Of a DNA stretch of 64,000 bases, positions 11,078 to 23,800 are shown one piece after another (position 1 is the first letter of the stretch; each line of letters opens with the position of its first letter). The notes below the pieces were generated by a model. The model was not told the origin of the DNA and did no database searches. It saw only the letters and a list, made by a program, of their open reading frames with translations. Source of the stretch: Xiphydria camelus (lineage: Eukaryota; Arthropoda; Insecta; Hymenoptera; Xiphydriidae); assembly GCA_963678675.1 (NCBI GenBank), contig OY783192.1, forward strand, positions 38,843,250 through 38,907,249, given 5' to 3'. The position numbers were made by a program, and so were the translations under genes.

Positions 11078-11298
11078 TGCCGGCTTTACATTCTTGCCAA
11101 GCCTCGGCAAGCCCAAGCCTTCACAAACGCACAAGCGTGTAAACGCTTCGCAAGCGCTTGCCGCAAACTTCCTTTGATTTGTATCAAAAACCGACACTCG
11201 GTCGGATCGGCCACAAGCCAAGTCAAACAAAACGCCCCTGATCACACGCTTGTGCTTGTGAATGCTTGCCGAGGTTTGGCAAACGTGTAAAGCCGGCA
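11078..11298. mobile_element. Harbinger-like MITE with TAA target sites
   Basis: The ends are long inverted repeats. The left begins TGCCGGCTTTACATTCTTGC and the complement of the right begins TGCCGGCTTTACACGTTTGC, and both continue into CCTCGGCAAGC. TAA flanks each end (11075-11077 and 11299-11301), matching the three-base TWA duplications made by PIF/Harbinger transposases. At 221 bp it has no coding capacity. The interior is rich in the short palindromic words GCTTGCG and AAGCG. Confidence 0.8.
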
Positions 11299-12340
11299 TA
11301 ATAAAGAGAACGGACCTCGAATTCCTGACGCGACGAGACGCAAGCTAGGCAAGACGAAGAGAGTGAGTCACACGCTCCAGAGGACCCCACCATAAACATA
11401 AACGCTGACAGGGAAAAGGATCAGGTTGCTCGGGTAAACTTCCCAATACTCGGTTTCGCGTGAACCTTACCATACGTCCATGGAAGAGGCATGTAAATAC
11501 GTACGTTTTTCTGGTCTGCGCTGTTTTCGCTTTTATTTTGTGAAGCTATTGGAAATGTAGTACGCCTTCGATCGTGCGACCATTCCTACACGGACGTATG
11601 CTAAAGTTCACACGATATTTCTCGTGTGAAAGATATACACATGGTACGCGCGGTAATATTATCCGACTGGAAATCTGCAGTCTCTCGAAAAAAGGAGAAT
11701 GTCTCGAGGCAGATTTCGTAAACTAAAATAAATTCTAGATGGTGGTAAGAGAGAAGTAACATTCGAAACGTCAGATTGCACAGTTTGGACTAAAATATCT
11801 ACAGTCGGACCGGGGAATCGGCGTAATTTTTACGGGACGGAGTCGTTTCCTGACGATTTCTCGCAAAGGGGAAAGCACCTCGATCAAATCGAAATATCAG
11901 AGCCCAACTTTCGGTACGCGGACCAGATCTTTCGACTTAACTATTCTCCTCTAGCTTTTACGTCTGGAGCGACGGAGAGGTCACATTTGTGGTTAACGGA
12001 ATATAATTCTACCTACGCGTATAATCGAATCGAACAATTAATCCACATCGTACGAAATTCGATAATCTTACATTCGTAAGATTCGGCTATTCGTCGAGGG
12101 TTCACAAGCATAATTGCAATTTCATTAAGAGTCAGTTTTCAATTAATTCAGGAATATGCGTATTAGTATCGATGGCGGAATACTCAGAATCCACGATGGT
12201 GTTTGAACGAAAGGAGATTTCTATTCACACGTGTTCGATTTGAGTAAAATTTTAATTGCGAAAGTAGCCTCACCCGATAAATATTCGACGAGACTCAGCG
12301 ATTTCCATTTGTATGACCAAGTAATCCATCGCGGGGGACT

Positions 12341-15300
12341 CTAATTTCGTTTACTGGAGTTGATGAGGTATTTGCAACAGTGCGTGAGGAGGTGCTTCTC
12401 GCCGGAGAGGCCGTGATGCGAGGGCGCAGACAGTTCTCTGGTGTAAATATCCAGACCGTACTGACCTTCCTCGGGGAAGTTGATGGAGAAGGTTACCACG
12501 TCGTTGTCGGCCACCGAATGGGAGACGTACTTCGACAGTCGCTTCTCCTCGATGCCGTTCTTGTGTAGAGTCGCCATGAAGTCCGTAAGCGGTCGAGACA
12601 TGCGGAATTGAATTTCTAATTCTCGACCGGCGAACACGAGAGCTTCCTAAAATCGAACGGAGTGTTAGCTCAGGAAGGGGGTTTGCTTCGCGGGCGATAG
12701 CCACTCGAGAAATGATAAACGTCGCCCGGTATAGATGTAAGATAATTTTAATCGAAATCAATGTGAACGTCTATCCTTGCTCGCGAAATGTTCCCAGAGT
12801 GCTCGTATCTCGCACGCCAATTTACGCGATAAGCTCGTATACCGACCTGATGTGTAATCGGTACGAGTCCGAAAAGTCTGGTGGCCTTGGTGGGGCCCCA
12901 TTCGCCACTGGCACAATCCGGCAATGGCACCATGACCGTCTGGAGGTCGTCGCAAGCGATCTTGAACTTGCAGACACTCTTGAACTTCATGGGCTCGCCG
13001 GTCAGGTATTCCTTGGGGGTCACCGCGTTTGCGAAAATGTCCAAGAGAAAGGCGCCGGAACACGGGGCGTGCACGCGGAACGCCACGATGTTACCGATTA
13101 CGGACTGTAACGAATACGCGTGACGGAATGAATGTTTTATTTCATGCGCTCGCTATTATACATTACGTGTAGTCCGTTATTTACGTACACGTTACGAAAA
13201 TCATCGACCGACGCTTATATCATACCTGCATCACGAATCGCTTGAGAGATATGCCGTCGTATCCGTCGCCGTCGCTGTCGTAAAACTTCAAGTTGTAATG
13301 GAAGATGAGAGACGATTGCATGTGAGCGGGCATGGCTATTCTCACGGTGGCCGCCCCCGTTGCATCCGTATACATGACCGCGTTCGTGTTCGTGTCGGGG
13401 AAGTAGAGACCGTATCTGCGAGATCAACGAGATTTCTCCTCATTTCTCCGGAGCACTCAAACGCGAAAATCTCAATGGGGTGTCGAAATAATAACGGCGA
13501 TTTTATGGGAAGGAAATAACGTTTTCGTTCCTAAGATCGATGGTATCTTGTATTTCCTTTCCTTGAGATATCGATCGTATGGTTCTCGTAATCGGCGCGA
13601 AAAAATGCATGAGATGAAGTGGTCGTGTGACCGATTTCAGAGATTTCGATTTTTGCGAGAAACATTGAAAAAGCGGAATTTCAGGAACTAAACTCTCGAT
13701 CACCCTGTCTTGCGTATTTTTTCCCGCCGATTTTGATGATCGAACAGATTTATCAGGCAAATCTTAAAAATACATCGAGTGTTAAGTCCTACGGTACCTC
13801 TAGTTGAACGAAAATTTCCACAACTCTTCAACTTCGTAGAGGTAATTCCTTCGGCGAATTTTCCTGGTTAATGGAGACAGCGGAAATCCCCACGACCCTT
13901 CGTGCATCGATTGGGGTGTAATTAAGAATAATGAGTAAATGAGGGTCGAGTTGGAATAAACTGGGGGTTTATGTGATGGATGTAACTATTGGCAGGTATG
14001 AATTCTGGAAACCAAGGGTAGGGAAATCCGGGGGAACGTAAAGTCCGGTCACAGATAACTGATACGTGATTTTCGTGAAGTTGTAACGGTAGAGATGGGT
14101 TCCCTGTCTTACCGTAATAAAAGTACCGTAGGACTTAACATCGAGATATCGATGATTTTTCATGAAAAAATTATTTTCTTGGACATAAAATCACTGATAC
14201 CTTATATTTCCTTCGCGATATAGACCTGATATCCATATTCTTCGTAATCAGCGTGAACAAATACATAAGACAGAGTGGTCTCGAGTGATTAAAATTCCAG
14301 AGATTTCGGTTTTCGAGAAAATTTCAAGGGTATTGACGCCCTGTTCGAGTTTTCGCAAAAATCGAAACCTCTCGAATCGATCGCTCGATCACCTTATCTT
14401 AAGTATTTTTTGCGTTGATTTCGAAAATCATGGATTCATTGGTTATATCTCAAAGGAATACCGTGATACCGAGATAATCACCATTCAAATCGCCTCAACG
14501 CTTCTCTCACCTGAAGAAGAGCGACCTCACGAACGGCAACTCCTCGAAATCCTTGAGAGAAATGGGCTGTTTCAAGAGTTGCCACTCCTCCTGCATCGGG
14601 AAGAACTCGTAGATGAATTCCCGCGGGTCCGTCAGGAAGTAATGATCGTCGTACTCGTATCTGCGAAAAAGGTGAAATCGATCGTCGATTCGTCGGCATC
14701 GTATCCGACCGCGAGAATTCGTTTGATCGAGGAAAGTATGAAATTGGAAATCGGGACAAATCGATTTCGCGCGTAGGTATCTTCAATCGCTCACCTCAGA
14801 CTATCGCTCTTCGCCTTGGATTGACCCGGGCGAGGAACCTCTTTGGCGTTTACGAGGTGTCGCGCTCCCCAATTGCACTGCACGAACCTCCATGCGCCCG
14901 CAACGTATACGGCGTTCCAGCTGTTTCGGAATCTGTTGTCCTCGAATCGCACTCCTGGTTGATATCCGGCCGATTTGCTATAGCCTTTGATAACCACGCA
15001 ATGCAACCCTGCGTAACTGCAAAAGAAGGCACATTTACGTCTACGGTTCCCTCTTTCTACATTCGGGTATACCTACATTTCTAGAAATTCTGGAATGTCT
15101 GGAATGTCAGGAAATTTTACGAATCGTAGAAAAATTGAAAAAAAAAAAAAAGTATGATTTTGCCGACTCTCGAAAATTTTGGAATCGGTCGTTTGATCAG
15201 ACAATTATACGGAAGTATTTTTCCGCGCTAGTTCCGAACCCATAAATCTATCGACAACACCTCAAAGAAATTGTAAGACATCGGCAATTGTCGGTACAGA

Positions 15301-17825
15301 CAAATTATTTTTCCCTGGAAAATCCAATTTCACGTGTAATTTTGACACGCAAAAATTCTACCTTACCTGCACAGTCGTTTAAAGAGGACGTGATAGCTCT
15401 CGGTACCATGTTTGATACCCCTCAGTAGACCCATGGGGGTGTCACCCCGCAAATTATCGTCGAACTCCATTGTATTCAGATTCTTCACTGTGATCCATCG
15501 GAAGATCGTCCGCGCCTTCTCGATGTCCGAGCCACATCTGCTCACTAATTGTCGCACCAAGTCCGTAAAGGTTTTTTGATCCTCTTGAGCCACCTAAAAT
15601 ATAATTCACGATATCGTATGCAGACCGATTGCTCTGAAAAATTAATTCTTAAGAAAAAGCGCCCCCCCTCGACAATTAGCAAAAAACTCACGGAAATGGC
15701 GATTTGGTCCATATCGGCGAACTCGAGGGGATCGTTGTAAATATGATACTTTGCCAAAGTCGGAGGTTGCGGTGGCGGTGCTCGCGATGGATAAGGCGGT
15801 GGTGGCGCTTCCTGAGCGTAGCCATCGCCTTCGTCGAGATAGAGACTCTCCTGAAGCATGTACTCGCTCTTGGCTTCATTGATCAGCTCCAACATTTCGG
15901 AGCTCTGCTTCTCCACGAGAGCCGCGGTCGCTGCCCTGAAGGAGGGGTGTAAATCAGGGGTACAGCGGTCTGACGTATAACCGTCGAAATCGTTCGGAAA
16001 AACGACCGGGTACATCGGTACGAATTACCTTTCGTGCTCCAGCATCTTGCGGGTCAAGCTCTCCTTTTTCTTGTCCCTGCGGAGCGTCATGTTCTTCTCG
16101 AGGTCGTCCTTTTCTTGTTGGAACTGTTGATTTCGACCCCGTCCTCCTCTCTCTCGCTCCCATCTCGCAGAGAGTCGCTCCAGCTCCTTCTCCCATTCGT
16201 CCTGTCGAACGAGGACAGCGAGAAGAACGTATACGACATTCACATTTCGGCGAGTCACCGCTCGGCGACATTCGACTTTTTCCTCCGAGATTTTCTCGCG
16301 CGCAGCGCCGAGTGCACTCGAGCGAAAAAGGAATCTGCAGGTCGTTTTCAAGGGTGGGAAAAACTCGCGGCGAACCTACCCTGAATTCTTCGCGAATCCT
16401 CCTGTCCTCCTCCTCGCGATGGTGAGCGAATTTTCGGTAGAGGTCATCCTCCTCCTTCCGGTGCTTCATCTCGAGACGCGTCTGCTCATCTCGATCCTAA
16501 AAAAAATAGAGAAACGCGGCATCGTTATAAGCCTGATTTATGCTCAAGTCCTACCCAGACTTATCCTAACGATTGATCGTTTCGACATCGGTTTCATGTC
16601 TATCGTCGTCGAAGGCACATCAAATTCCTGTAAGGATTCTACGGGTTTTTTACACGTTTTCTGTGAGAATCTAGGATATTCTTTCAGCAGGGAGGGAACA
16701 ATTAGCGATACTCGAATACCGCGTAGCGACGCCGGTACGTCGTGGATCGCTTGCGACGATTGATCCTCTCGACGACACGAATATGCAGATTCCAGTACTT
16801 ATAGAGGATAACGACATTACGTCGATAGGTATACGCGCGGATTGCGACTTCGCGCCGGGTCAAGGAAGCACGCTATATCTTACCAGCGCGCGTGTAAATG
16901 CAAGTGACGGCATCACAACAACGGGCGATCTCAGGCATCCTTGCCTCTCGATTACGTCCGTACAACCCGCGATAGGTACGTCGGGATAAAGGCGCGTCTA
17001 CTTCGATCACGCTCGCAACCCGTGCGTTTTTTGCCAGGATCGATTCAATATTTTCTCGAAGGCGACGTCTCAAGTGACAAAAGTCCTGTACCAACATCGG
17101 CCCAAAGTTCACGGGTGACGAGATAATCGACACTCGATACGCGTCACCGCGCAGGTCAATTGATCGCATGTCGATGGAGTCCCGCGCTCGTGCCTACCCC
17201 ATAAGTACACGCGGGGAGACAATCATCGAAAGAAAGCGTTTTCATCCGACGATCCTCCCGATATTTCGTCCTCTCGCACAGAGCACACGGGATACGTTCG
17301 TTCACCATCGTAGCCAGACCCGGCGAATAGAAGACTCTCGAGATTGCGCCTCGGTATCCCACAGTCGCTCGTACAGTAATCCCACGTGCACGAGCAGAAG
17401 TGTCCACGATGGACACGGCCAGGAGTCCCCGGTTCGAACACTTCACGACGCGACCACCTTTCAACCTCGTCAGAGGGGGGCGGCCTCTCCTCCGTCCCTC
17501 TTCCTTTTTCTCCTACCCCTTGCCCCGGCGACCCCTCATCATTGCTCTCGATCCTCCTGAATTCCAACGAGAGACGCACCGCGAGCCGCGCAGCGTCGCT
17601 CGGGGCACGCGCGTTTCCGTGGCCCGAACCGCCTTAGGCCGTACGGCGCGAATTTGCGCGGATTCCGCCTGTAAACTTGGCCGATGACGTGAGAGAGAGA
17701 GAGAGAGAGAGAGAGGCTTGTCGTGAAGCGTTGAAGGAGAGCCACGCTCGAACCATATACAGAGGGAACGTGTTGTTCGTCGTCGCGGACGAGTGGGAAG
17801 CTGGGAGGCACACACGTGCCTCCGT

Positions 17826-17867
<42 letters not shown>

Positions 17868-20800
17868 ACGCGCATTCGTCGGCGCGCGGCTACCCACTTG
17901 CCGTGCGCGTAGATATTTGCGCGACTGCGAGATCGCGCTCGAGAGTTCCAACTTTATCGCGAAGGGGTTTTACGAATTCTCGCTACTCGCGGGGGTCAGA
18001 CTTTCTCCTCGTTTTTCTCCCTTTTCTCTCCCGTCTCCTTTTTGCGACCCTCCCGAGGCGAGAGCATCACGGGTGGGACGGTACCACCTACCGCGAACTG
18101 ACCGATCGCAGGCTCCCTTCGTCGCGTAGTCATCGGTTGCCGCAGCGCTTCTCCCATTGGCACATCGAGAGAAATAATTGAGCCACCCAGGCGGAAAAGT
18201 TCGATATATTTTGTATATGATCCAGACGTAGGATTACACCGCACTGACGGATGTGTCGACGTAGCTATGAAGTGACGCGAGACATCCTTTTCTGGACCAA
18301 AGTGTGGGAAGTAGTGCAGCGTGGTGACGCATCGATATGCCGGTGAGACGAATGGCTCGCGACACCTTTACGAGAGCGGAAGGCCGTGCTGGTGCTTTGC
18401 TCCCGCGATTCTCTCGTTACGACTTTACATTTGCGACTCGTAAGGTCCGCTGAAGGACGGGCCGAAATGGAAGTATCCCGCTGCAGTTTTCTCTCTTTGG
18501 CGTTGCAACTGAGAATTCCGTAGTGACGTGCGCGTGAAATTCCCTTTTAAGGACCTCTCGGGGGGGAGGGGAGGGGCTTTCATACGCGTGTCAGATTTCT
18601 CGAAATTGAGTTACTCCACGCGTCGGAACGAACATCGAGGTCAGTGGTCCCCCAGCAGCTGACTGTGTCGAGACTGTATCGCTCGTTCTAAAAAGCATCG
18701 CCGACCAGTCGTGAATTTTCATGAAACGAATATCTAAAATCGGAGGCACGATCGGACCATGTATGTACACTGATCCAAATTAGAGGTGTACCAAAACTAA
18801 CTAGACGACAGACGACTTTACAGTCGTTTCTGGTAGTCGGGTTGATCGCTGGGAGTAATAATTATTGCAACTCATTGAAAATATCTCACTGTCAATGACA
18901 CGCTGAGAAAAATAATTAGGTTAAAATGACAAAACGCATTCAGTTTGACGTGTTCAGTTATTCTAATCAAAACACTGGTCAACTGAACCAAGTGTCTAAT
19001 TATTCCGACCAAACGTCTAGCCAAAAAATGGTCAGCTTAACCGAACGGATGGAGGATCCAGATTCCACCAAACGGTTTGGTCATCGTATTCAGGATTTTG
19101 GTCAGATCGACCAAGTGTTTTTTTTTCAGTGCAGTTGTTGAAATTCAGTATTGACAATTGTAAGGCCAAGAGTACTGAAAATTCACCCAGTTATTTTTGG
19201 CACACCTCTATATTGAAATAGTGTACATCGTGAAAAAACATTTTTCCAAACAAATCATCACTTACGATCGGTCGAAAAGAAATAGGCTGTACCAGGGGCG
19301 CATCGAACATAGCACGTGTGACGATAGCACAGCGAGTATATGTATACATATGTTCAATTGCAAAGTCGCCCCCGATTTCCCAGTCATCGCCGTTCATTTT
19401 TCCTACCGATTTCCGAGCCGCAGAAAAACAGGTCACGCTCAACGGTCGCGCCGCGACCGGTGGGCATGTGTTCCCGCGCACATATCAACGTACAGCCGCG
19501 TCACACCTACTCGCGTCGGGCCGAAGGAGTGCCGTTAGCTAAAGGCCGCCTCGGTTGACACAGAATTTGTATCGGAGACGAACGCGCGAATATGAGCGCG
19601 TAGGCCTTTTGAGTAATGCTTCCTGCGCCACCGCGGAGAAAGAGAGAAAGGGCGAGCACAAAGTTAACAATCGATCATACACGTACCGCGTGTCATTAAG
19701 GTACGGTCTATTGAGCGCGACCAATTTGACCAATAAGGTCAAAGAAATAGCGAGGTGATACGGATTGCCTTATTCGTTGATCTCGATTTTTCTCGTGCGT
19801 CGAAACGGCGCGATCACGCGAGATGAATTTAATAAATTAAACCACGGGGAGGGAGCCTCAGACGAAATAGCAGATTTCGCGATGCTATCTCGCGATGGGT
19901 GATCCGTCCCATCGGATTTTTTGCGCACCACGTACGCACACCTGCGCCCATCCAACGTCGACCGGCGAATTGCGAAAAAGAAAAGAAGACAAAGAACGAA
20001 TCCTCTCGCGAGAACCGCTAGGCGATCGTAATTTCGCCCGGCATTGTACGCATCCACTTGTTACGGTCAAATTGGAACGCCCCGTGTCACGCGTGTAGGT
20101 TTCCACGCGCCTTATTTGGTCGCCGAGATGATATGATGTAGGTACACGCGTTCGAATCTTACGTACGCCTAGACGCTTTATAACGAAACACAAGGTGGCT
20201 CGAAAATGTGACCGCTTTATTGGCACAGCCCCGTTTTACCGATAATAATTGCTTGATGTGAATAACGTTAACACGGAAGCAGAATTAGTAATCCGAATAG
20301 GCGGGATGGCATCCTTGGTTCATTTCCAACAGAATGCGGCGCAGACGACGAAAATGAATGGAAAAAGAGAAACGAGAGAGCCGCGGGCACGACTAACGAG
20401 AAATCGAATAAAACAGAGACGCCGCGAGAGGAAAACGCGCGTCGGGAGAGAAGAGGGGTTTATCTCTTCCGCCGCACCATTGTTCCCACAATGGATGAAT
20501 TACGTCGCGCGCGATGAGATGGTACGGGAAGCGGTTTTCACGGTTTAACGATCCGCGGGTAGAAAGTGAGGAAGCATCGCGGAAGGAAATCCACCCGAGC
20601 GAAAACGCGCGCGGGTCGGCGGTATCGGATGGCGATCGCGCGCGATCAAAATTCATCCCACCCGCCCCGGCGCGGTACCCGTCGGCTCGCGACGAAATTC
20701 TTAAACGGGGAAAAGAGAACGTCCCAGCGTGGGCGCTCTAATCGCCGTTTCGTCCTGGCGACGAGCCGACGAGATCAACCGTGTGATCGCACTGAGCGGT

Positions 20801-23800
20801 TGAACAAAAATCCTGGAGACCGTAATGTAGTATTCAATAATTCCATAATAATTATTCTGGTAGTACAATTATAACAGAAAATCTCGAAGACGGATCAAAA
20901 GAGCGATGATGTCTCTACGACTGCTCTCAACAGAATACTCGCCCCGGGGGGTCGTTATCCAGCGTCCCATCCTCTCGGCATCGATAGGGAAAATACTAGA
21001 GTTCGATGTTTATGTGGCCGACCCTCGGCGCCGCCTCAGCGTCGCCACTGCGTCGAACAGTAGTGTTCATTGTCCAGCTTCAAAAACCTGCTCACAATGA
21101 TCAAACTGTTCGGTGAAATATGGCACCTCCGTCTGTTTGGTTAGACTGACTATTTTCTCGTCAAAATAACTAGACATTTAAGTAGCATAACTAAACGTGT
21201 AGTTACGTTGAGATACAAATAACTCAGTCAATCAAATCAAAATCCTGGCTGCGCGCATGTGCACCTTGGATTGCACGAACCGAATGGGGAAGTATGTATC
21301 GGTGTGCACCGGACTATTTATTTGTTTTGCTCGCTCCTTCTCACGTCCGCATAGCTCCGAAGGAGCGGAGGGCGGCCCCTCCATTCAGGCAGCGCGAGGA
21401 CGCTCCTCGTGGTCTCCGCGTGCGTTTTTATACTTTCCCACGGCTGTGGACGTTTCGCGTTCGTTTTTCGTGTGAGAGACGTCGCGATTTGTCTTCTCGC
21501 GGCGGCGTTGATTCCTTTATACACCGAGTAAAGCGATCAGGTTTGAATGACGAAACGCATCTGACTAAACGCGTTTAGTCATTCTAACCGGAATACTGAT
21601 CAGTTGAACCAAACATGTATGTAGTTATTCCAACCAAATGTTTAGTTACTTTACACGAAAAGCGCACTTCTCTAGAGGTACATTTTTCGTTGCCTTATCT
21701 AGATTATACATTCAGAGGTCGCTTCTCCGTGAGCAGATAGTACGGATATATGACAATAGCACTCTTCGCCTGTAAGTAGCTGGGGATTTACGACCGAATG
21801 CTGCAGTGCCGATGCACCGCGCGCGCGTCACGCGAATAATCTCGCGCGCGGAGGGTCCCGCGCCGGCGATACGGCATTCGTGCAAAAGTACCGTTCAAAT
21901 TATTAGCCGGACGGTGTATCCGCGCGTAAGATACGCCGCATGCGAAAGCGTTTCCCGTTCACTTCGATAAAAATTCAGCGGCACAATTTCTCGCTGAACG
22001 TCTTACCCAAATATGGGTCGGCGCGATGACTGGCGCGGGCTGAAAGTCTCGCGGAATTAGAAGTGCGCGCGCGCGGTTCCGTACGCGATCGTGGGGCCGA
22101 CACGCGTGGGTGCGAATGGGTTTCTTCGTCAATCCGACGCGTCAACGTACACTGAGAAAAATAATTAAGTTAAAATGACAAGACGTATCTAGTCAGACGC
22201 GTTTATTTATTCCAATCGAAATACTAGTCGGTTCAACCAAATGGTTAATTGTTCCAACAAAATGTTTAGTTGTCGCAACCAAACGTTCAGTTATTCCAAC
22301 CAAAAATTGGTTAATCTAACCAAACAGATGGAGGATCCATATTTTCACCAAACGGTTTGGTCATCTTCTCCGGAATTTTGGTCAGATTAATCGAGTCATT
22401 TTTCTCAGTGCACATGTAGGGATCGCGAGATTCGAGGTATTTTAGAGGCGATGATTATATTTTCGAGAATCTCGGAATCTCTCAATTGACTTATAATCGA
22501 GGGAGGAGCGCTCGGGAGATCAATTGCGTTCAGACGACATTCGTTTACTCGGATGATTGCTCAAATAGACGGCCATTGGTCCTCGAATCGTGATTTTGAT
22601 GTCGCTCTTAGAGAGACACGAATATTCCTAATCAGACAATTAGTCAACCGCAGTCATGTAAGCAAAGTGACCCACGTGAGTAAAACTCTCGTCGAGGAAT
22701 GCTCGGGCTCTCTCTACCCTTCTCTGGAGAATCAGTTGTTAAACGCGGGACAAGCGAGATAAGCCGTGTCGCGTGTTTGTCGTTGGAAAATTAGTCGTGA
22801 AGCGCGCTTAAAGATTTATTACGGGGTGGAAATGCGGTGGAAACTCGTGTAGACCCCGTAATCGCCGCGTCGTCATAGTAAATCCGCCTGGGAGACGCAC
22901 GGGGCCCCTTGAATTCGAGGCGGAGTGAGTCTGCATTCCAGCACACTTTCTACTCGGCGTGCGGCAACGGCACGATGCGCGCGTGTGTGTAACGCACGCG
23001 CTTAAATACACGCGGTCATGTAAAAACGGTTAAACGTTCCATCGGGACGCGCGCCCAAGTGCGTCACCCCGATTCGTCGATCGTCGAACGACACACCGCC
23101 CTATGGGAATTCATTGGATTCTATTTGTATCCGAGATGACAAATAGGGATTTACCCCGAATTTCATACGTCTCCATAAAATTAAGTAAAATTCTTGATTT
23201 TTATCAAGTAATTATCATTTAAATGTAATTTTTTTAAATCATTGATTTTTATTAAACAATTTGATTTCTATGATACAATCACTGATGATTTTTCATTAAA
23301 TAATTATTATTTTTCAAATGACTACACACAAATATTTATTGATTTCTGTTAAATAATTATTGATTCCTATATTCCCCCTTAGATTTTTATCAACCGGTAT
23401 CCTCTATTACTGCGCCAAAAGCACATTAAATTCCCGTGGGGATTCTATGGGATTCTTGCAAGTTTTCCGTGAGAATTTATCAGAATCTAAAATATTTCTT
23501 CGACAGGGCGGATACTCCCTTACGAGGGTGAAACGAGATTTCTTCTCTCTCAACGCGGCAGGTCGGAGTAATTAATTTAATTAGTCCGCTCCGTTCACAC
23601 AGGTGCGTGGGAGCCACGCTCCGCCGTTAAGCGCGTATAGGTACTTCGCGCCCATATGTACTACTTAGCGCGCGGCGTATCGCGAGTGCGCAGCGGCGAT
23701 ACTTCGTAATTAGCTCGTGTGGGGGAAGTACCGCAAGCGGAAATAATTCAGTTGCACGGAACCGCACCGGATCGTCTTCAATGCGCGCCGAGCGCGCGCT

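Larger units (their letters stand above)
9482..12340. other. Intergenic region between two minus-strand genes
   Basis: Apart from a GA microsatellite and one MITE I see no gene. The segment 9330-9560 is C-rich on the plus strand, and 10380-10720 is AT-rich with TA repeats. The part next to 12340 will include the 3' untranslated region of hillarin. Confidence 0.45.
17100..18600. other. GC-rich portion of the large hil intron
   Basis: This stretch is markedly richer in G, C and CpG than its surroundings and carries two GA microsatellites. The many long reading frames on both strands are a by-product of few stop codons. I found no splice-consistent exon. It could host an alternative hil promoter giving a LIM-less form, but nothing in the sequence proves that. 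Confidence 0.3.

Noticed and set aside
17500..18250. Several overlapping frames of 80-150 codons on both strands
   Set aside because: They run through GA repeats and GC-rich DNA, encode Arg/Glu or Ser/Leu dipeptide runs, and show no splice-consistent ends.
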